A program made the translations under genes and the position numbers. The notes beneath the pieces are model-generated. The model saw only the letters and a list, made by a program, of their open reading frames with translations. It searched no databases and was not told where the DNA came from. 64,000 nucleotides of DNA from DAXETY01 sp051155755 (GTDB taxonomy: Bacteria; Desulfobacterota; Desulfobacteria; Desulfobacterales; SG8-13). Below, piece after piece: positions 52,212-61,389 of the stretch; within the stretch, counting starts at the first letter, position 1, and each line of letters starts with the position of its first letter. The stretch covers positions 28,557 to 92,556 of the forward strand of contig DAXETY010000030.1 in NCBI GenBank assembly GCA_051155755.1, written 5' to 3'.

Positions 52212-53870
52212 TCAGCCGGTGGCAGACACCTTCTCACGGTCTCCATCGACTGTGAACAGCGGTGAGCGCTTCATCGGGGTCTGCTTTCGAATGCGTTGGC
52301 GTTCCAATGGCACCGGGGTTTCCGCAGGAACCTTTTCCAGATCGAAAGGCAGCAGGTTTTCGGTCATGGGCAGCAGGGGACGCGCGAGCAGCGTCTCGTA
52401 CAATGCCTTGTAGTGCTGGGCCGTGTTGTGAGAATTGAATCGTCCGGCACTTTCCCGCATAATTCGCGCGATCGTTGCAGCTTTGACAGCGGCGGGACGT
52501 CGGCAGAATTCCATGGCTTCACGAATCGCCCAGTGCAGTCCGGCAGCGTCGCAGACCTCGAACAGAAAGCCGTTGCCGGTGCTGCCGCCGCGGTGAAGGT
52601 GCCGAATGCTGTCGCGGATGCCGCCGGTTTTGTGCGCAATCGGCAGGCACCCGTATTTGGGGCCGATCATTTGCGGCAGGCCGCAGGGCTCGAATATCGA
52701 TGGCATGAGCAGAAAATCCGAAGCCGCATAGGCCAGGCGCGATAACGGCTCGTCAAAATCGTTCACCGACACCCGGCGCTGCAGGCCGTGAAAATCGACG
52801 ATGTCGCGCACGTGATGCTGATCCGGACCGTCGGCGACAAACACCATCTGCAGGTCCTCCTGCCAGAACTCCGCCACCACCGCATAGAGGATTTCCATTA
52901 ACAGACCACAGCCTTTCTGCACCGGGTCCAGTCGCGAAGGCCAGAAAAACAGCGGGGCGTTGCCGTCGCGGTTCAAACCCAGCCGGTCCTGCAATACCAT
53001 CTTGTTGCCGCGTTTGCCCAGGGCATGGTCCTGCGGACCATAGCGCAGGGCCAGGCGGGTGTCGGCACAGGGGCAGTAATCCGGCGCCGGGGCGTTCAAT
53101 ATGCCCGTGGCGCAGCCGGACTGCAATTTTGCAGCGATTTCCCGGCGCACCGCCGGCTCCACGAAAGCGTGCTGTCCGGCTGCCGTCTCCGACAGAAACG
53201 CGACACTGACGGTGTTGATGAAATGCGCGCCAAAAATCCCGCTGGCCAAAAAGTTCACCGGTATGTGATCGCGCGCACTTTCGTAATCGGCCGGCTGGGT
53301 GTCATAGTAGAGATATTCCCAGAACTCGGCGGCATCGATTCCCCCGTCCTCGATCTGCCGCAGTGTGCAGCGGAAGGTGTGCAGATTGTGCAGGGTAAAC
53401 AGGCAGGGGGTGCCGATTTTCCGGGCCATCGCGGGAATCAGTCCCGTGGTCCAGTCGTTGCAGTGAATCAAATCGGGCTTCACCCGGGGAACGATATTGT
53501 TGATGACCTCGCGTTGGAAGGCGATGGACATCTTGAGGTTTTCCTCGGGGTGGGCCGAATACACTCGGTCGCGGTAGAAAAAGGAACGGTCCACCGCCAG
53601 GTGCACCCGTTCATCCGGAATCTGTGACAGGATCGTGCGCAATTGCCGGCGTTTTTCCGGCGGCAGCCGGTGGTTGAAGATGGTTCGATAGTCCGGAATC
53701 GCCAGATGGATATCGGCACCTTGTTCATACAATGCCTGGATCAGCGCTGCGGAGACATCGCCGAGTCCGCCGGCCTTGGCGTTCAGGTAACCGCCGAGAG
53801 AACTCATGGCCTGGGGCAGGTGGGAAACTTCCGGCGTCACGATTAAAATACGCGGGGTGCGCAAGATCAT
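52212..53870 (-). CDS. Glycogen/starch synthase-like glycosyltransferase (GT5)
   Basis: 552 residues. The N-terminal VTPEVSHLPQAM...KAGGLGDVSAALIQAL holds the KxGGLGDV ADP-glucose motif. The C-terminal half holds FFWPSRLDPVQKGCGLLME and MPSIFEPCGLPQMIGPKYGCLPIAHKTGGIRDSI with the catalytic E-x7-E region. It elongates alpha-1,4-glucan from a nucleotide sugar. The protein has a C-terminal extension of about 50 basic residues. No branching enzyme or pyrophosphorylase is adjacent. Confidence 0.88.
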   Translation of the reverse strand: MILRTPRILIVTPEVSHLPQAMSSLGGYLNAKAGGLGDVSAALIQALYEQGADIHLAIPDYRTIFNHRLPPEKRRQLRTILSQIPDERVHLAVDRSFFYRDRVYSAHPEENLKMSIAFQREVINNIVPRVKPDLIHCNDWTTGLIPAMARKIGTPCLFTLHNLHTFRCTLRQIEDGGIDAAEFWEYLYYDTQPADYESARDHIPVNFLASGIFGAHFINTVSVAFLSETAAGQHAFVEPAVRREIAAKLQSGCATGILNAPAPDYCPCADTRLALRYGPQDHALGKRGNKMVLQDRLGLNRDGNAPLFFWPSRLDPVQKGCGLLMEILYAVVAEFWQEDLQMVFVADGPDQHHVRDIVDFHGLQRRVSVNDFDEPLSRLAYAASDFLLMPSIFEPCGLPQMIGPKYGCLPIAHKTGGIRDSIRHLHRGGSTGNGFLFEVCDAAGLHWAIREAMEFCRRPAAVKAATIARIMRESAGRFNSHNTAQHYKALYETLLARPLLPMTENLLPFDLEKVPAETPVPLERQRIRKQTPMKRSPLFTVDGDREKVSATG

Positions 53871-53941
53871 GGATCGACAACCTCCTTGATTTGAAAGCCC
53901 GCATGCGGGCGGTTGATCTCATTGATTGTGCTGTGCTGCGC

Positions 53942-54325
53942 TTAAACCGATTCCAGGACCTTGCGCCAGTCGCGACTCAAGGATTCGGCCACCGTCATCA
54001 GGGTGGTTTGCCCCACAGCGGCTTTGGTGTTGATCAGGACCTGCCGGGTCAATTCCTCGGCCTCGGTTTGCGGAATCCGGAACTGGCGGGCGATTTCGGT
54101 GACACAGTCATCGAAGGAGAGCGGATTGGGAGACGCCTGGTTGCCGCGGAGCGTATCCACATCGAGCGGGTCGGGCAGATACTCCGCCAATCTGCGGGCA
54201 TCGGCTTCGCTTACCGCGCTCGATATTTTTCCGAGCACGGCTTTGGTCGCCGCGTCGGCGGTGGCGTCGTTTTCGATAAAATCCAGCGAATTCAGAGGAT
54301 CAATGAAAAATTGACGATAATTCAT
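53942..54325 (-). CDS. DUF2267-like small protein
   Basis: About 127 residues, all helical. The middle (ARRLAEYLPDPLDVDTLRG) resembles DUF2267, proposed to adopt a helical bundle, but no function is known. The start MNYRQFFIDP at 54325 has GAGG 8 nt upstream; an ATG at 54361 is less likely. It lies 71 bp upstream of the glycogen-synthase gene on the same strand. Confidence 0.65.
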   Translation of the reverse strand: MNYRQFFIDPLNSLDFIENDATADAATKAVLGKISSAVSEADARRLAEYLPDPLDVDTLRGNQASPNPLSFDDCVTEIARQFRIPQTEAEELTRQVLINTKAAVGQTTLMTVAESLSRDWRKVLESV

Positions 54326-54507
54326 CCGGCACCTCGTTGCTGACATTGGCGGTAGGTTCAAGCATTAAAACTAACATCAGCATTACCGGCGCCGGAGGAA
54401 ATACCGTCTTTTTCGTATTCGCTGGTAGGGTGGGAGAAATTACACCGGCGGGTTTCGATGCACTGCAGGGGCGTTGAGAAAATATGCCTTAATGGATGCT
54501 CATTACA

Positions 54508-55320
54508 TCAGCATACGATGCGATTTTCACCGCAGACAAACAGCAATCCTGCGTTTTTGTGCCGGCACACCAGCGTTAAGTTCAGGGCCTTGCCCATTTC
54601 GGCGGCAAGGGCCGTCGGCCGCGACATGCTGATGACAATCGGCACGCGCGCACGGGCGGCTTTTTGAACCAGTTCGTAGCTGATGCGAGACGATAAGACC
54701 AGGATGGCGGCTTCGGTCAGTTTGCGATTCAGGAACGCTTTGCCGACAACCTTGTCCAGGGCGTTATGCCGGCCGACGTCTTCGGCGAATGCGATCGACT
54801 CGATTTGCCGGTCCAGCAGCAGGGCGGCATGTGAGCCGCGGGTTTTGCGATAGTAATGCTGGTTTTCGGACAGGCGTTCGATGCAATCGTAAATGCGGTC
54901 GAGTTCGATCCGGGGGCCGTCCGCCGCCGGCGTCAACACCTGGTGAAGCTCTTTGACCATTTCTTTGCCGCAAATGCCGCAGCTGGTTTGACTGATAAAG
55001 CCCCTGCGCTGGAGCAGGTCTTCGATTTTCTCACGCCGCTGGGGTTTGAGCCGGATTTCCACCACGTTGGGATCCAGATCGATGCAATGTCCCAGCGTCA
55101 TGAAATCATCCGGGCTGTCGACAATCCCCTCCCCCAGACAGAACCCTGCCGCGTGAAACACCTCTTCGCCCGGTGTTCGCATCACCACGGAATACGGCTT
55201 TCCGTCGATGCGGATCAACAGCGGCTCTTCGCCGATCAGTTCCTGCTCGAAGGTTTCACAAACCCGGTTTGCGCAACGCACGACCGAATAGCGACGGCTG
55301 TGTTTTCCATTTTCCTGCAA
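54508..55320 (-). CDS. fdhD: Formate dehydrogenase accessory sulfurtransferase FdhD
   Basis: 270 residues. The active-site motif is QTSCGICGKEM (C-x-x-C) near residue 115, followed by GSHAALLL, FAEDVGRHNALDKVVGK and SSRISYELVQKAARA. FdhD hands sulfur from IscS to the bis-MGD Mo/W cofactor of formate dehydrogenase. No formate dehydrogenase gene is in the window. A tungsten-enzyme operon lies next to it, but FdhD is not known to serve AOR-family enzymes, so the link is probably only by location. Confidence 0.92.
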   Translation of the reverse strand: MQENGKHSRRYSVVRCANRVCETFEQELIGEEPLLIRIDGKPYSVVMRTPGEEVFHAAGFCLGEGIVDSPDDFMTLGHCIDLDPNVVEIRLKPQRREKIEDLLQRRGFISQTSCGICGKEMVKELHQVLTPAADGPRIELDRIYDCIERLSENQHYYRKTRGSHAALLLDRQIESIAFAEDVGRHNALDKVVGKAFLNRKLTEAAILVLSSRISYELVQKAARARVPIVISMSRPTALAAEMGKALNLTLVCRHKNAGLLFVCGENRIVC

Positions 55321-55414
55321 CGGTAATTACCCTCCAAGGAGCTTACTGCGGATTGTCGTGCCCGCGCCCGTCGGAAGCCGGCCGACAAAGTGGCCGGCCC
55401 GACTCCATTCTTTT

Positions 55415-55606
55415 AACTTGTGTCCATCCATTGATTATGGATAACAATATAAAGTGTCCGATTCAGAAATGAGCAATTTTCTTGCTGAACAAGGCCGCAC
55501 AAGGGGTTCCGGCGAGGCGTACATGGAGTACGTCGCAGCCGGCAACCCCGCGGAGAACGCAGTTCAGCGGGAAAAGGGCCATTTCTGGACGGATACTAAC
55601 TATTTT
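55415..55606. repeat. MITE-like element, copy 2
   Basis: About 190 bp ending in ACTTGTGTCCATCC and, inverted, GGACGGATACTAACTA. Inner arms CAGAAATGAGC / GGCCATTTCTG and body ...CAAGGCCGCACAAGGG match copy 1 at 44990. No ORF inside. Its right end supplies the TAG stop of the BamF-like gene. Confidence 0.75.
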
Positions 55607-56436
55607 TTGGGGGCCGCACGCGCAATGACCCTTTCTTCTTCAGCGATGGGCGGCGGCACCGGCTCGCCGGACACCTTCTTGACCGCACCGAAACGCGGCG
55701 GACAAGCTTCGGAGCAAGTGCCGCACTTGATGCATTTTTCCTGATCGATGACATGGATGCGTTTTTTGCCGCCGACGATCGCCTCGGTCGGACAGCGGCG
55801 CAGGCAGATCATGCAGGCCTGGCACAATTCCGGATCAATGTAATAGGAGACCACCTCGCGAAACAGGCTGTCGATCTCTTCCCGGGTGAACAGCGTCTCG
55901 AGTGCTTCGCGGTCACGCCGACGGGTTGCCAGCTTGTCCTGTTTCTCCAGCTTGATGTAAGGAACCAGCTTCGTGATTTCCCTGAGCCGGGACTTGAGTT
56001 CGGTCTCCTCGAGGCCTTCGCTTTGGCCCAGAGGACCCAACCGGTTGACCTGGTCGACGAACGCGTTGACCACTTCGACAAAGCGGAAGCCGTCGCCGGC
56101 GGTCATGAACTCCACCCGCAGCCGCTCGGGATTCAACCCGATGTGTTCCATGATTTTCCGGCACAGCAGCACCATGTTGCGGGCATCGTAATTGCCGTGG
56201 GTCACGTAGTTGCATTCGTCCAGCCGGCAGCCGCCGATCAACACGCCGTCCACGCCGTTGAGGAAGGCCCGCAGCACGAAAGCCAGATCGACACGGCCGG
56301 AACACATTACCCGGATCAGCCGGATTTCATTGGAATATTGCAGTCTGGAAACTCCAGCCAGGTCAGCTGCGCCGTACGCTCACCAGTGGCAGACGAAACC
56401 CAGGATTTTCGGTTTAAAATTCGGCACGATACTCAT
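55600..56436 (-). CDS. BamF/MvhD-like iron-sulfur selenoprotein (UGA at 56382-56380 read as Sec19)
   Basis: 278 residues in one frame if the UGA is Sec: PKILGFVCHW-UGA-AYGAADLAGVSRL. MvhD/FrhD proteins have C or U at this place. The next in-frame ATG would remove the conserved N-terminal cluster site. Further features are VMCSGRVDLAFVLRAF, GGCRLDECNY, a helical middle, and two C-terminal 4Fe-4S motifs (CQACMICLRRCP, CIKCGTCSEACP). The start overlaps the HdrA-like stop (ATGA). In Bam-type complexes this subunit joins the HdrA-like flavoprotein to electron donors. The stop codon is formed in a MITE-like repeat end. Confidence 0.88.
56355..56369 (-). promoter_or_regulatory. Candidate SECIS hairpin (BamF-like)
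   Basis: CAGCTGACCTGGCTG: 4-bp stem, 7-nt loop TGACCTG, loop 15-21 nt after the UGA. Outer pairing of GG with CC 18 nt further is possible. Moderate support. Confidence 0.45.
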
Positions 56437-59400
56437 CGGGTGCTTCCCTCACTCGTTGGAATATTCACTTTGTTTTCCCGGTCGGGATGGTCTTCGTCGC
56501 CGAAGGCCGCATCGATTTGCCGCTGGAGGGCCTCGGCGGATCGCACCGCATCCACCTGGCTGAATAGCTCCGCGTCGGTGAAATGCTTCAGCTGGATGGC
56601 CCCGGTGGGGCACTTGGCGTTGCACAGACCGTCGCCCTTGCAGATGACCGGGTTGACCAGGGCCTTTCTCCCCTGGCGCGTGTCGCGAAACTCGATGGCG
56701 CCGTACGTGCAGGCGGTGATGCACTGCCCGCAGCCGATGCACCGGCTTTCCTGCACCTCGCAAATCGCCCCGGACACCGTGACGGTATCCCGGCAGAGCA
56801 GCGTCAGTGCCCGGCCGGCGGCACCGTAGGCCTGGTTGATCGTCTCGGTCAGGTGCTTGGGGTAATGGGCCGTGCCGCACAGAAACACGCCGTCGGTGCT
56901 GAACTCCACCGGTCTGAGTTTCACGTGGGCTTCTTTGAAGAAATCATCCGGACCCAGGGAGACTTTAAATTGCTGGGCGACTTCGGTGCTGCCGTCGGCC
57001 GGAACCACCGCGGCAGCCAGGGACAGCACATCGGCGTCGATGGCCAGCTCCGTTCCGAGAATCGGATCGGTCAGCGCCACCCGCAACACGTCGCGACCCT
57101 CGGCCTTGGCGGCTTCCACCCGGGGGGGCGCTTCCGGCGTGAAGCGAATGAATTTGACGTCCTTATCGGCTGCCTCGCGGTAGTAATCCTCCTTGAACCC
57201 GTAGGTGTGCATGTCCCAAAACAGGATGTAAATATCCATCTCCGGATTGACTTCTTTCAACTTCAGGGCATTTTTGACCGACTGGCTGCAGCAGATCCGG
57301 GCGCAGTAATTGCGCGCTTGGTTGCGGCAGCCCACGCACTGGATCATCACCAGGGTCCGGGCTCCGGTAACGGTTTCGTCGCCGGCGGCCACACGCGCCT
57401 CCAGTTCCAGGTGGGTCAGGACCCGCCCGTTTTCCCCGTACAGGTATTCATGGGGTTCGTACTGGGCCGCGCCGGTGGCGATCACGGTCACGCCGTGTTT
57501 GATTTCGGCCGGACCGCGTTCGGATTCGATCTTGGTGACGAAATTGCCCACGTATCCGGTCGCCTCGGTGACGGCGGCATCGGCATAGACGTGAACCAGG
57601 GGGTGTCGATAAACCCTGCGCTCCAGATCTTGCAGATAGGCCTGCACATCCAGCCCTTCCAGGGTGTAGTGGATATTGCGGGCCATGCCCCCCAGCTGCT
57701 TTTGCTTTTCCACCAGGCAGACCTCGTGGCCCTGTTCGGCGATGGAAAGCGCGCAGGTCATGCCGGCGATCCCGCCGCCCATCACCAGGGCCCGCTTGGT
57801 CACCGGCAGATCGAATTCCTGCAGTGGCTCCAGGTGGCAGGCCCGGGCCACCGACATCCGGATGATGTCCTTGGCCTTTGCGGTGGCTTCTTCTTTCTCT
57901 TTGGAATGCACCCAGGAGCAATGCTCGCGGATATTGGCCATGTCGTAGTAGTACTGAGTGATGCCCGCCTCGCGCAGGGTGTCGCGAAACAGCGGTTCCA
58001 GCGTGCGCGGGCTGCAGGCGGCCACGATGACCCGGTTGAGGCCTTTTTCCTTGATCATGTCCGTGATTTCCCGGGCGCAGTTGGTGGCGCAGGAAAACAG
58101 CTGCTCCTGGGCATGGACCACGTTGGGCAGCTCCGAACAATACGCCACCGTCGCAGGCACGTCGACCACGCGCCCGATATTGGCCCCGCAGTGGCACACG
58201 AAAACGCCTATGCGGGGCGCTTCGACCGAGACATCCCGTTCGGGCGGATAGACCCGCTCTTCGGACAGCCGGCCGCGCCGGTAATTCAGGATTTGACCGA
58301 TCTGCGAGCCGGCCCCGCTGGCGCTGAACACCGACTCGGGAATATCGGTGGGCCCCTGGAAAGCGCCGCTGACAAACACCCCCGGCCGCGAAGTTTCCAT
58401 CGGATTGAGGGGATTGTCCTCGCAAAACCCGTGGCGATTGAGATTGAATCCGAACTTGTCGGCCAGCCGGGCATAATCGTCGGGCGGATTCAGCCCCACC
58501 GACAAAACCACCAGCTCGAATTCTTCCTCTTTGACGCCCTCGTCGGGACTGGCATAACGAATGGTGACGTTGCCGCTTTCCGGGTCTTCACCGACCACCG
58601 CCGCGTAGCTGCGGATAAAGCGCACACCGGGCAGGTCGGCGGTCCGCTCGTAAAAGCGCTCGAAATCCTTGCCGAAGGAGCGGATATCGTTGTGAAAAAT
58701 CGTACACTCGGCCCCGGGGATATGATCCTTGGTCAAGATGACCTGCTTCTGGGTGTAAGTGCAGCAAACCGCCGAGCAATAGCTGTTGTCGCCCGGTGTC
58801 ACCCGCCGGGAACCCACGCACTGAATCCAGGCGATTTTGCGGGGATGGGCCTGGTCCGAGGCGCGCCGGATCTCTCCCTCGTGGGGGCCGGTGGCGCACA
58901 TCAGGCGCTCGTAGTCCATGCTGGTGACCACGTTCTGCATCCGGCCGTAGCCGTATTCGCCTTTGACACCCGGATCGTAGGGCTCCATACCGGGGGCCAG
59001 AACCACGGCGCCGACCTTGATTTCGACCTTCTCGGGGGCCTGGTTCAAATCGATGGCGTCGTTCTGGCAGACGCCTTCACAGATTCCGCATTTATTCTCC
59101 TTGAGATACAGACAGCTTTGATCGATGTAGGCGATCAATGGAATCGCCTGGGCGAAATAAATGTGAACGGCTTTGTTCTGCGATATTTCCTGGTTGAATT
59201 TATCCGGATAGCTGACCGGGCAGTATTCCGCACAGATCGTGCATCCCGTGCATTTGCTTTCAATGATGTACCGCGGCTGCTTGATCAGGGTTACCGTGAA
59301 ATCGCCGGCCTCGCCTTCGACGCGGTCAACTTCGGTTAACGTCAGAACTTCGATGTTTGGATGCCGGCCGACCTCGACCAGTTTGGGGGACAGAATTCAC

Positions 59401-59627
59401 ATGGAGCAGTCGTTGGTCGGAAAGGTCTTGTCCAGCTGGGCCATGTGCCCGCCGATGGCCGGGGCTTTTTCAACCAGATAGACCCTGAAGCCGGCATCGG
59501 CCAGATCCAGCGACGCCTGAATGCCGCTGATTCCGCCGCCGAGCACCATCACGTCGCCGAAGCTGGCCCCGGCGAAATTCCGGCAAAGCTGTTCGAGCTG
59601 TTCGTTGTCCAATTGTTGATTTTCCAC
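56433..59627 (-). CDS. BamE/HdrA-like double flavoprotein, selenoprotein (UGA at 59399-59397 read as Sec77)
   Basis: 1064 residues from GTG 59627 if the UGA is Sec. The first FAD motif is VLGGGISGIQASLDLADAG; then GGHMAQLDKTFPTNDCSM-UGA-ILSPKLVEVGRHPNI, the HdrA patch where Cys or Sec is usual. Then CTGCTICAEYCP, CGICEGVCQ, a second FAD domain (VMGGGIAGMTCALSIAEQG near 620), and C-terminal CIGCGQCITACTYG and CKGDGLCNAKCP. The doubled HdrA layout fits BamE (about 1000 residues). It should bifurcate or confurcate electrons for the tungstoenzyme. The frame is open after the UGA without fault. Confidence 0.9.
59364..59381 (-). promoter_or_regulatory. Candidate SECIS hairpin (BamE/HdrA-like)
   Basis: CTGGTCGAGGTCGGCCGG: 6-bp stem (two G-U pairs) with hexaloop GAGGTC, loop 22-27 nt after the UGA, the same spacing as in the DsrK-like gene. 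The loop carries GGT, similar to the fdhF type. Confidence 0.65.
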
Positions 59628-59639
59628 AGGTCGATTTCC

Positions 59640-60812
59640 TCATCCGGTTTCTGCGGTTGCCGCCATCGCTTCCAGGACGATCTCGGTGATGTCTTTGATG
59701 GGAAGCGCGGCTTCGTCTTCCAGCGCCAGCCGGCTTTCTTCGAAATTGGTGATGCAATAGGGGCAGGCGGTGGCCAGCACCTCGGCCCCGACCCCGAGCG
59801 CCTGCTGGATACGAATGTCGGAGAACCGCTCACCCTTGGGCGTTTCCATCCAGATCCGGCCGCCGCCCCCGCCGCAGCAGAGACTGTCGTCGAGCGCATC
59901 GGGCAGCTCGATCAGCGCCAGCTCCGGAATCGTTTGCAGGATTTCCCGGGGCTCGGTGTAGATGCCGTTGTGCCGCCCCAGATAACAGGGATCGTGATAG
60001 GCCACCTTTTTCGCATAGCTGCGTTTCAATTCGAGACGGCCTGCATCGATGAGTTCCCGCAGGTACTCGACGATGTGCACCACCTCGAAGTGTACCCGGA
60101 ATTCGGGGTACTCGTTTTTGAAGGTGTGATAACAGTGGGGCGAGGATACCAGGATTTTCCGTACCCCGTGATCGATAAAGGTCTTGATGTTTTCCCGGGC
60201 CAGCCGCTTGAAGACCGCCTCGTCGCCGGTCTTGCGGATGCTCTCACCGCAGCAGTTTTCCGCAGCCCCGAGAATGCCGTACTGCACCCCGGCCGCGGTG
60301 AGAATGGCGGCCGTGGCCCGGGCCACCTTTTTCAGCCGCGGATCGTAGCAGAGGTAGCAGCCGGGAAAATACAGAATTTCCATTTCCTCGGTGAAGGCAT
60401 TGACCGCAAGTCCTTCGGCCCACTCAGCCCTTTTATTGCGCGGTTCGCTCAGGGGGTTGCCTTCGGCGGTCAGGCTGGCGCTGATGGTGCGCACCGGGTT
60501 GACCGAGGTCGGAAACACGCCGTATTCGGTGGCGATTCTGCGCAGCGAAACCCCGGATTCGATTTGCTTGACGTCCCGGGGGCACCGTTGGGGACAGATG
60601 CCGCAGGTCGTACAGCGCCAGATCTCGTCGCTTTCGATCTCGGTCATGCCGAAGGTCGCCTGGCGGATAATCTTGCGCATGCTGAAATTCCGGACCCGGT
60701 TCCAGGGGCAGACCACATCGCAGAGCCCGCACTGGTAGCAGTATTTGAAAGCCTCCCCACCGTTGGCTTTGATCAGATCGATGATCTCTTTGTAATCGGC
60801 GACATTCTCCAC
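59640..60812 (-). CDS. BamD-like HdrD-type iron-sulfur protein
   Basis: 390 residues from GTG 60812 with AGGAAAA upstream. The HdrC-type motifs CYQCGLCDVVCP and CTTCGICPQRCP are N-terminal. Two CCG domains follow: YFPGCYLCYD...ENCCGES...SSPHCYHTF, and YHDPCYLGRHNG...DSLCCGGGGGRIW...ACPYCITNF. It probably carries noncubane 4Fe-4S clusters and passes electrons between BamE/F and BamC. All cluster positions are Cys here, unlike the Sec-containing homologue at 7805. Confidence 0.87.
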   Translation of the reverse strand: MENVADYKEIIDLIKANGGEAFKYCYQCGLCDVVCPWNRVRNFSMRKIIRQATFGMTEIESDEIWRCTTCGICPQRCPRDVKQIESGVSLRRIATEYGVFPTSVNPVRTISASLTAEGNPLSEPRNKRAEWAEGLAVNAFTEEMEILYFPGCYLCYDPRLKKVARATAAILTAAGVQYGILGAAENCCGESIRKTGDEAVFKRLARENIKTFIDHGVRKILVSSPHCYHTFKNEYPEFRVHFEVVHIVEYLRELIDAGRLELKRSYAKKVAYHDPCYLGRHNGIYTEPREILQTIPELALIELPDALDDSLCCGGGGGRIWMETPKGERFSDIRIQQALGVGAEVLATACPYCITNFEESRLALEDEAALPIKDITEIVLEAMAATAETG

Positions 60813-60846
60813 GGTATTTTCCTGTCCTCTTTTGCGGCCTCTGGTT

Positions 60847-61389
60847 TCAGCCTTTCTTCGACAGCTTCATCCGGGCGACGGTCTCCATCACCTTTTGCAT
60901 GCCGTATTTCTTGGCCAGCGCCTCCAGCCCGACCTCCAGATCCTCGGGCTCTTCGGTCTCTTCGACTTCTTCTTCGCGCTCTTCGTAAATCAGGGCGTCG
61001 TTCAGACACCACTGCACGCACAGGGGCTCTTCCTCGCCCTCGCACATATCGCATTTCAGCGGCAGGCCGGAGTCGGGCTCCTTGAACTCCTCCCGGGACG
61101 GACAGGCGGCCCGGCAGAAGGCGCATTCGTCGTACGCTTTGCCGTCGATGGTGTATTTGTCCCGGCCGGCGCACTCGGCGGCGGCATTCTCACCGGCATA
61201 CACCGGCACGTAGATGTCGCGCAGCGGCTCTCGAATCACCCGGATGCGGGAGCGCGCCGGGTTGTTGCTGCTGTACTTGGGATCCGCGTGAAAGGCGGAG
61301 CAGATCACCTCACAGGCGCGGCAGCCGTTGCATTTGTCCACGTCGATGCGGATGGTTTTCACGATTTTCTTTTTTTTCTCACCCTTCAC
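60847..61389 (-). CDS. BamC-like iron-sulfur electron-transfer protein
   Basis: About 180 residues. DVDKCNGCRACEVICSAFH, CAFCRAACPS and CDMCEGEEEPLCVQWC give three to four 4Fe-4S clusters. GTG 61389 is preferred because GGGGG lies about 8 nt upstream and it overlaps the BamB stop by 11 bp; an ATG at 61482 lies deep in the BamB gene. An acidic segment (EEREEEVEETEEPEDLE) follows the clusters. It is the immediate electron donor for the tungsten subunit. Confidence 0.85.
   Translation of the reverse strand: MKGEKKKKIVKTIRIDVDKCNGCRACEVICSAFHADPKYSSNNPARSRIRVIREPLRDIYVPVYAGENAAAECAGRDKYTIDGKAYDECAFCRAACPSREEFKEPDSGLPLKCDMCEGEEEPLCVQWCLNDALIYEEREEEVEETEEPEDLEVGLEALAKKYGMQKVMETVARMKLSKKG

Noticed and set aside
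56583..59339. 918-codon open frame on the plus strand
   Set aside because: Antisense shadow of the HdrA/BamE-like gene.
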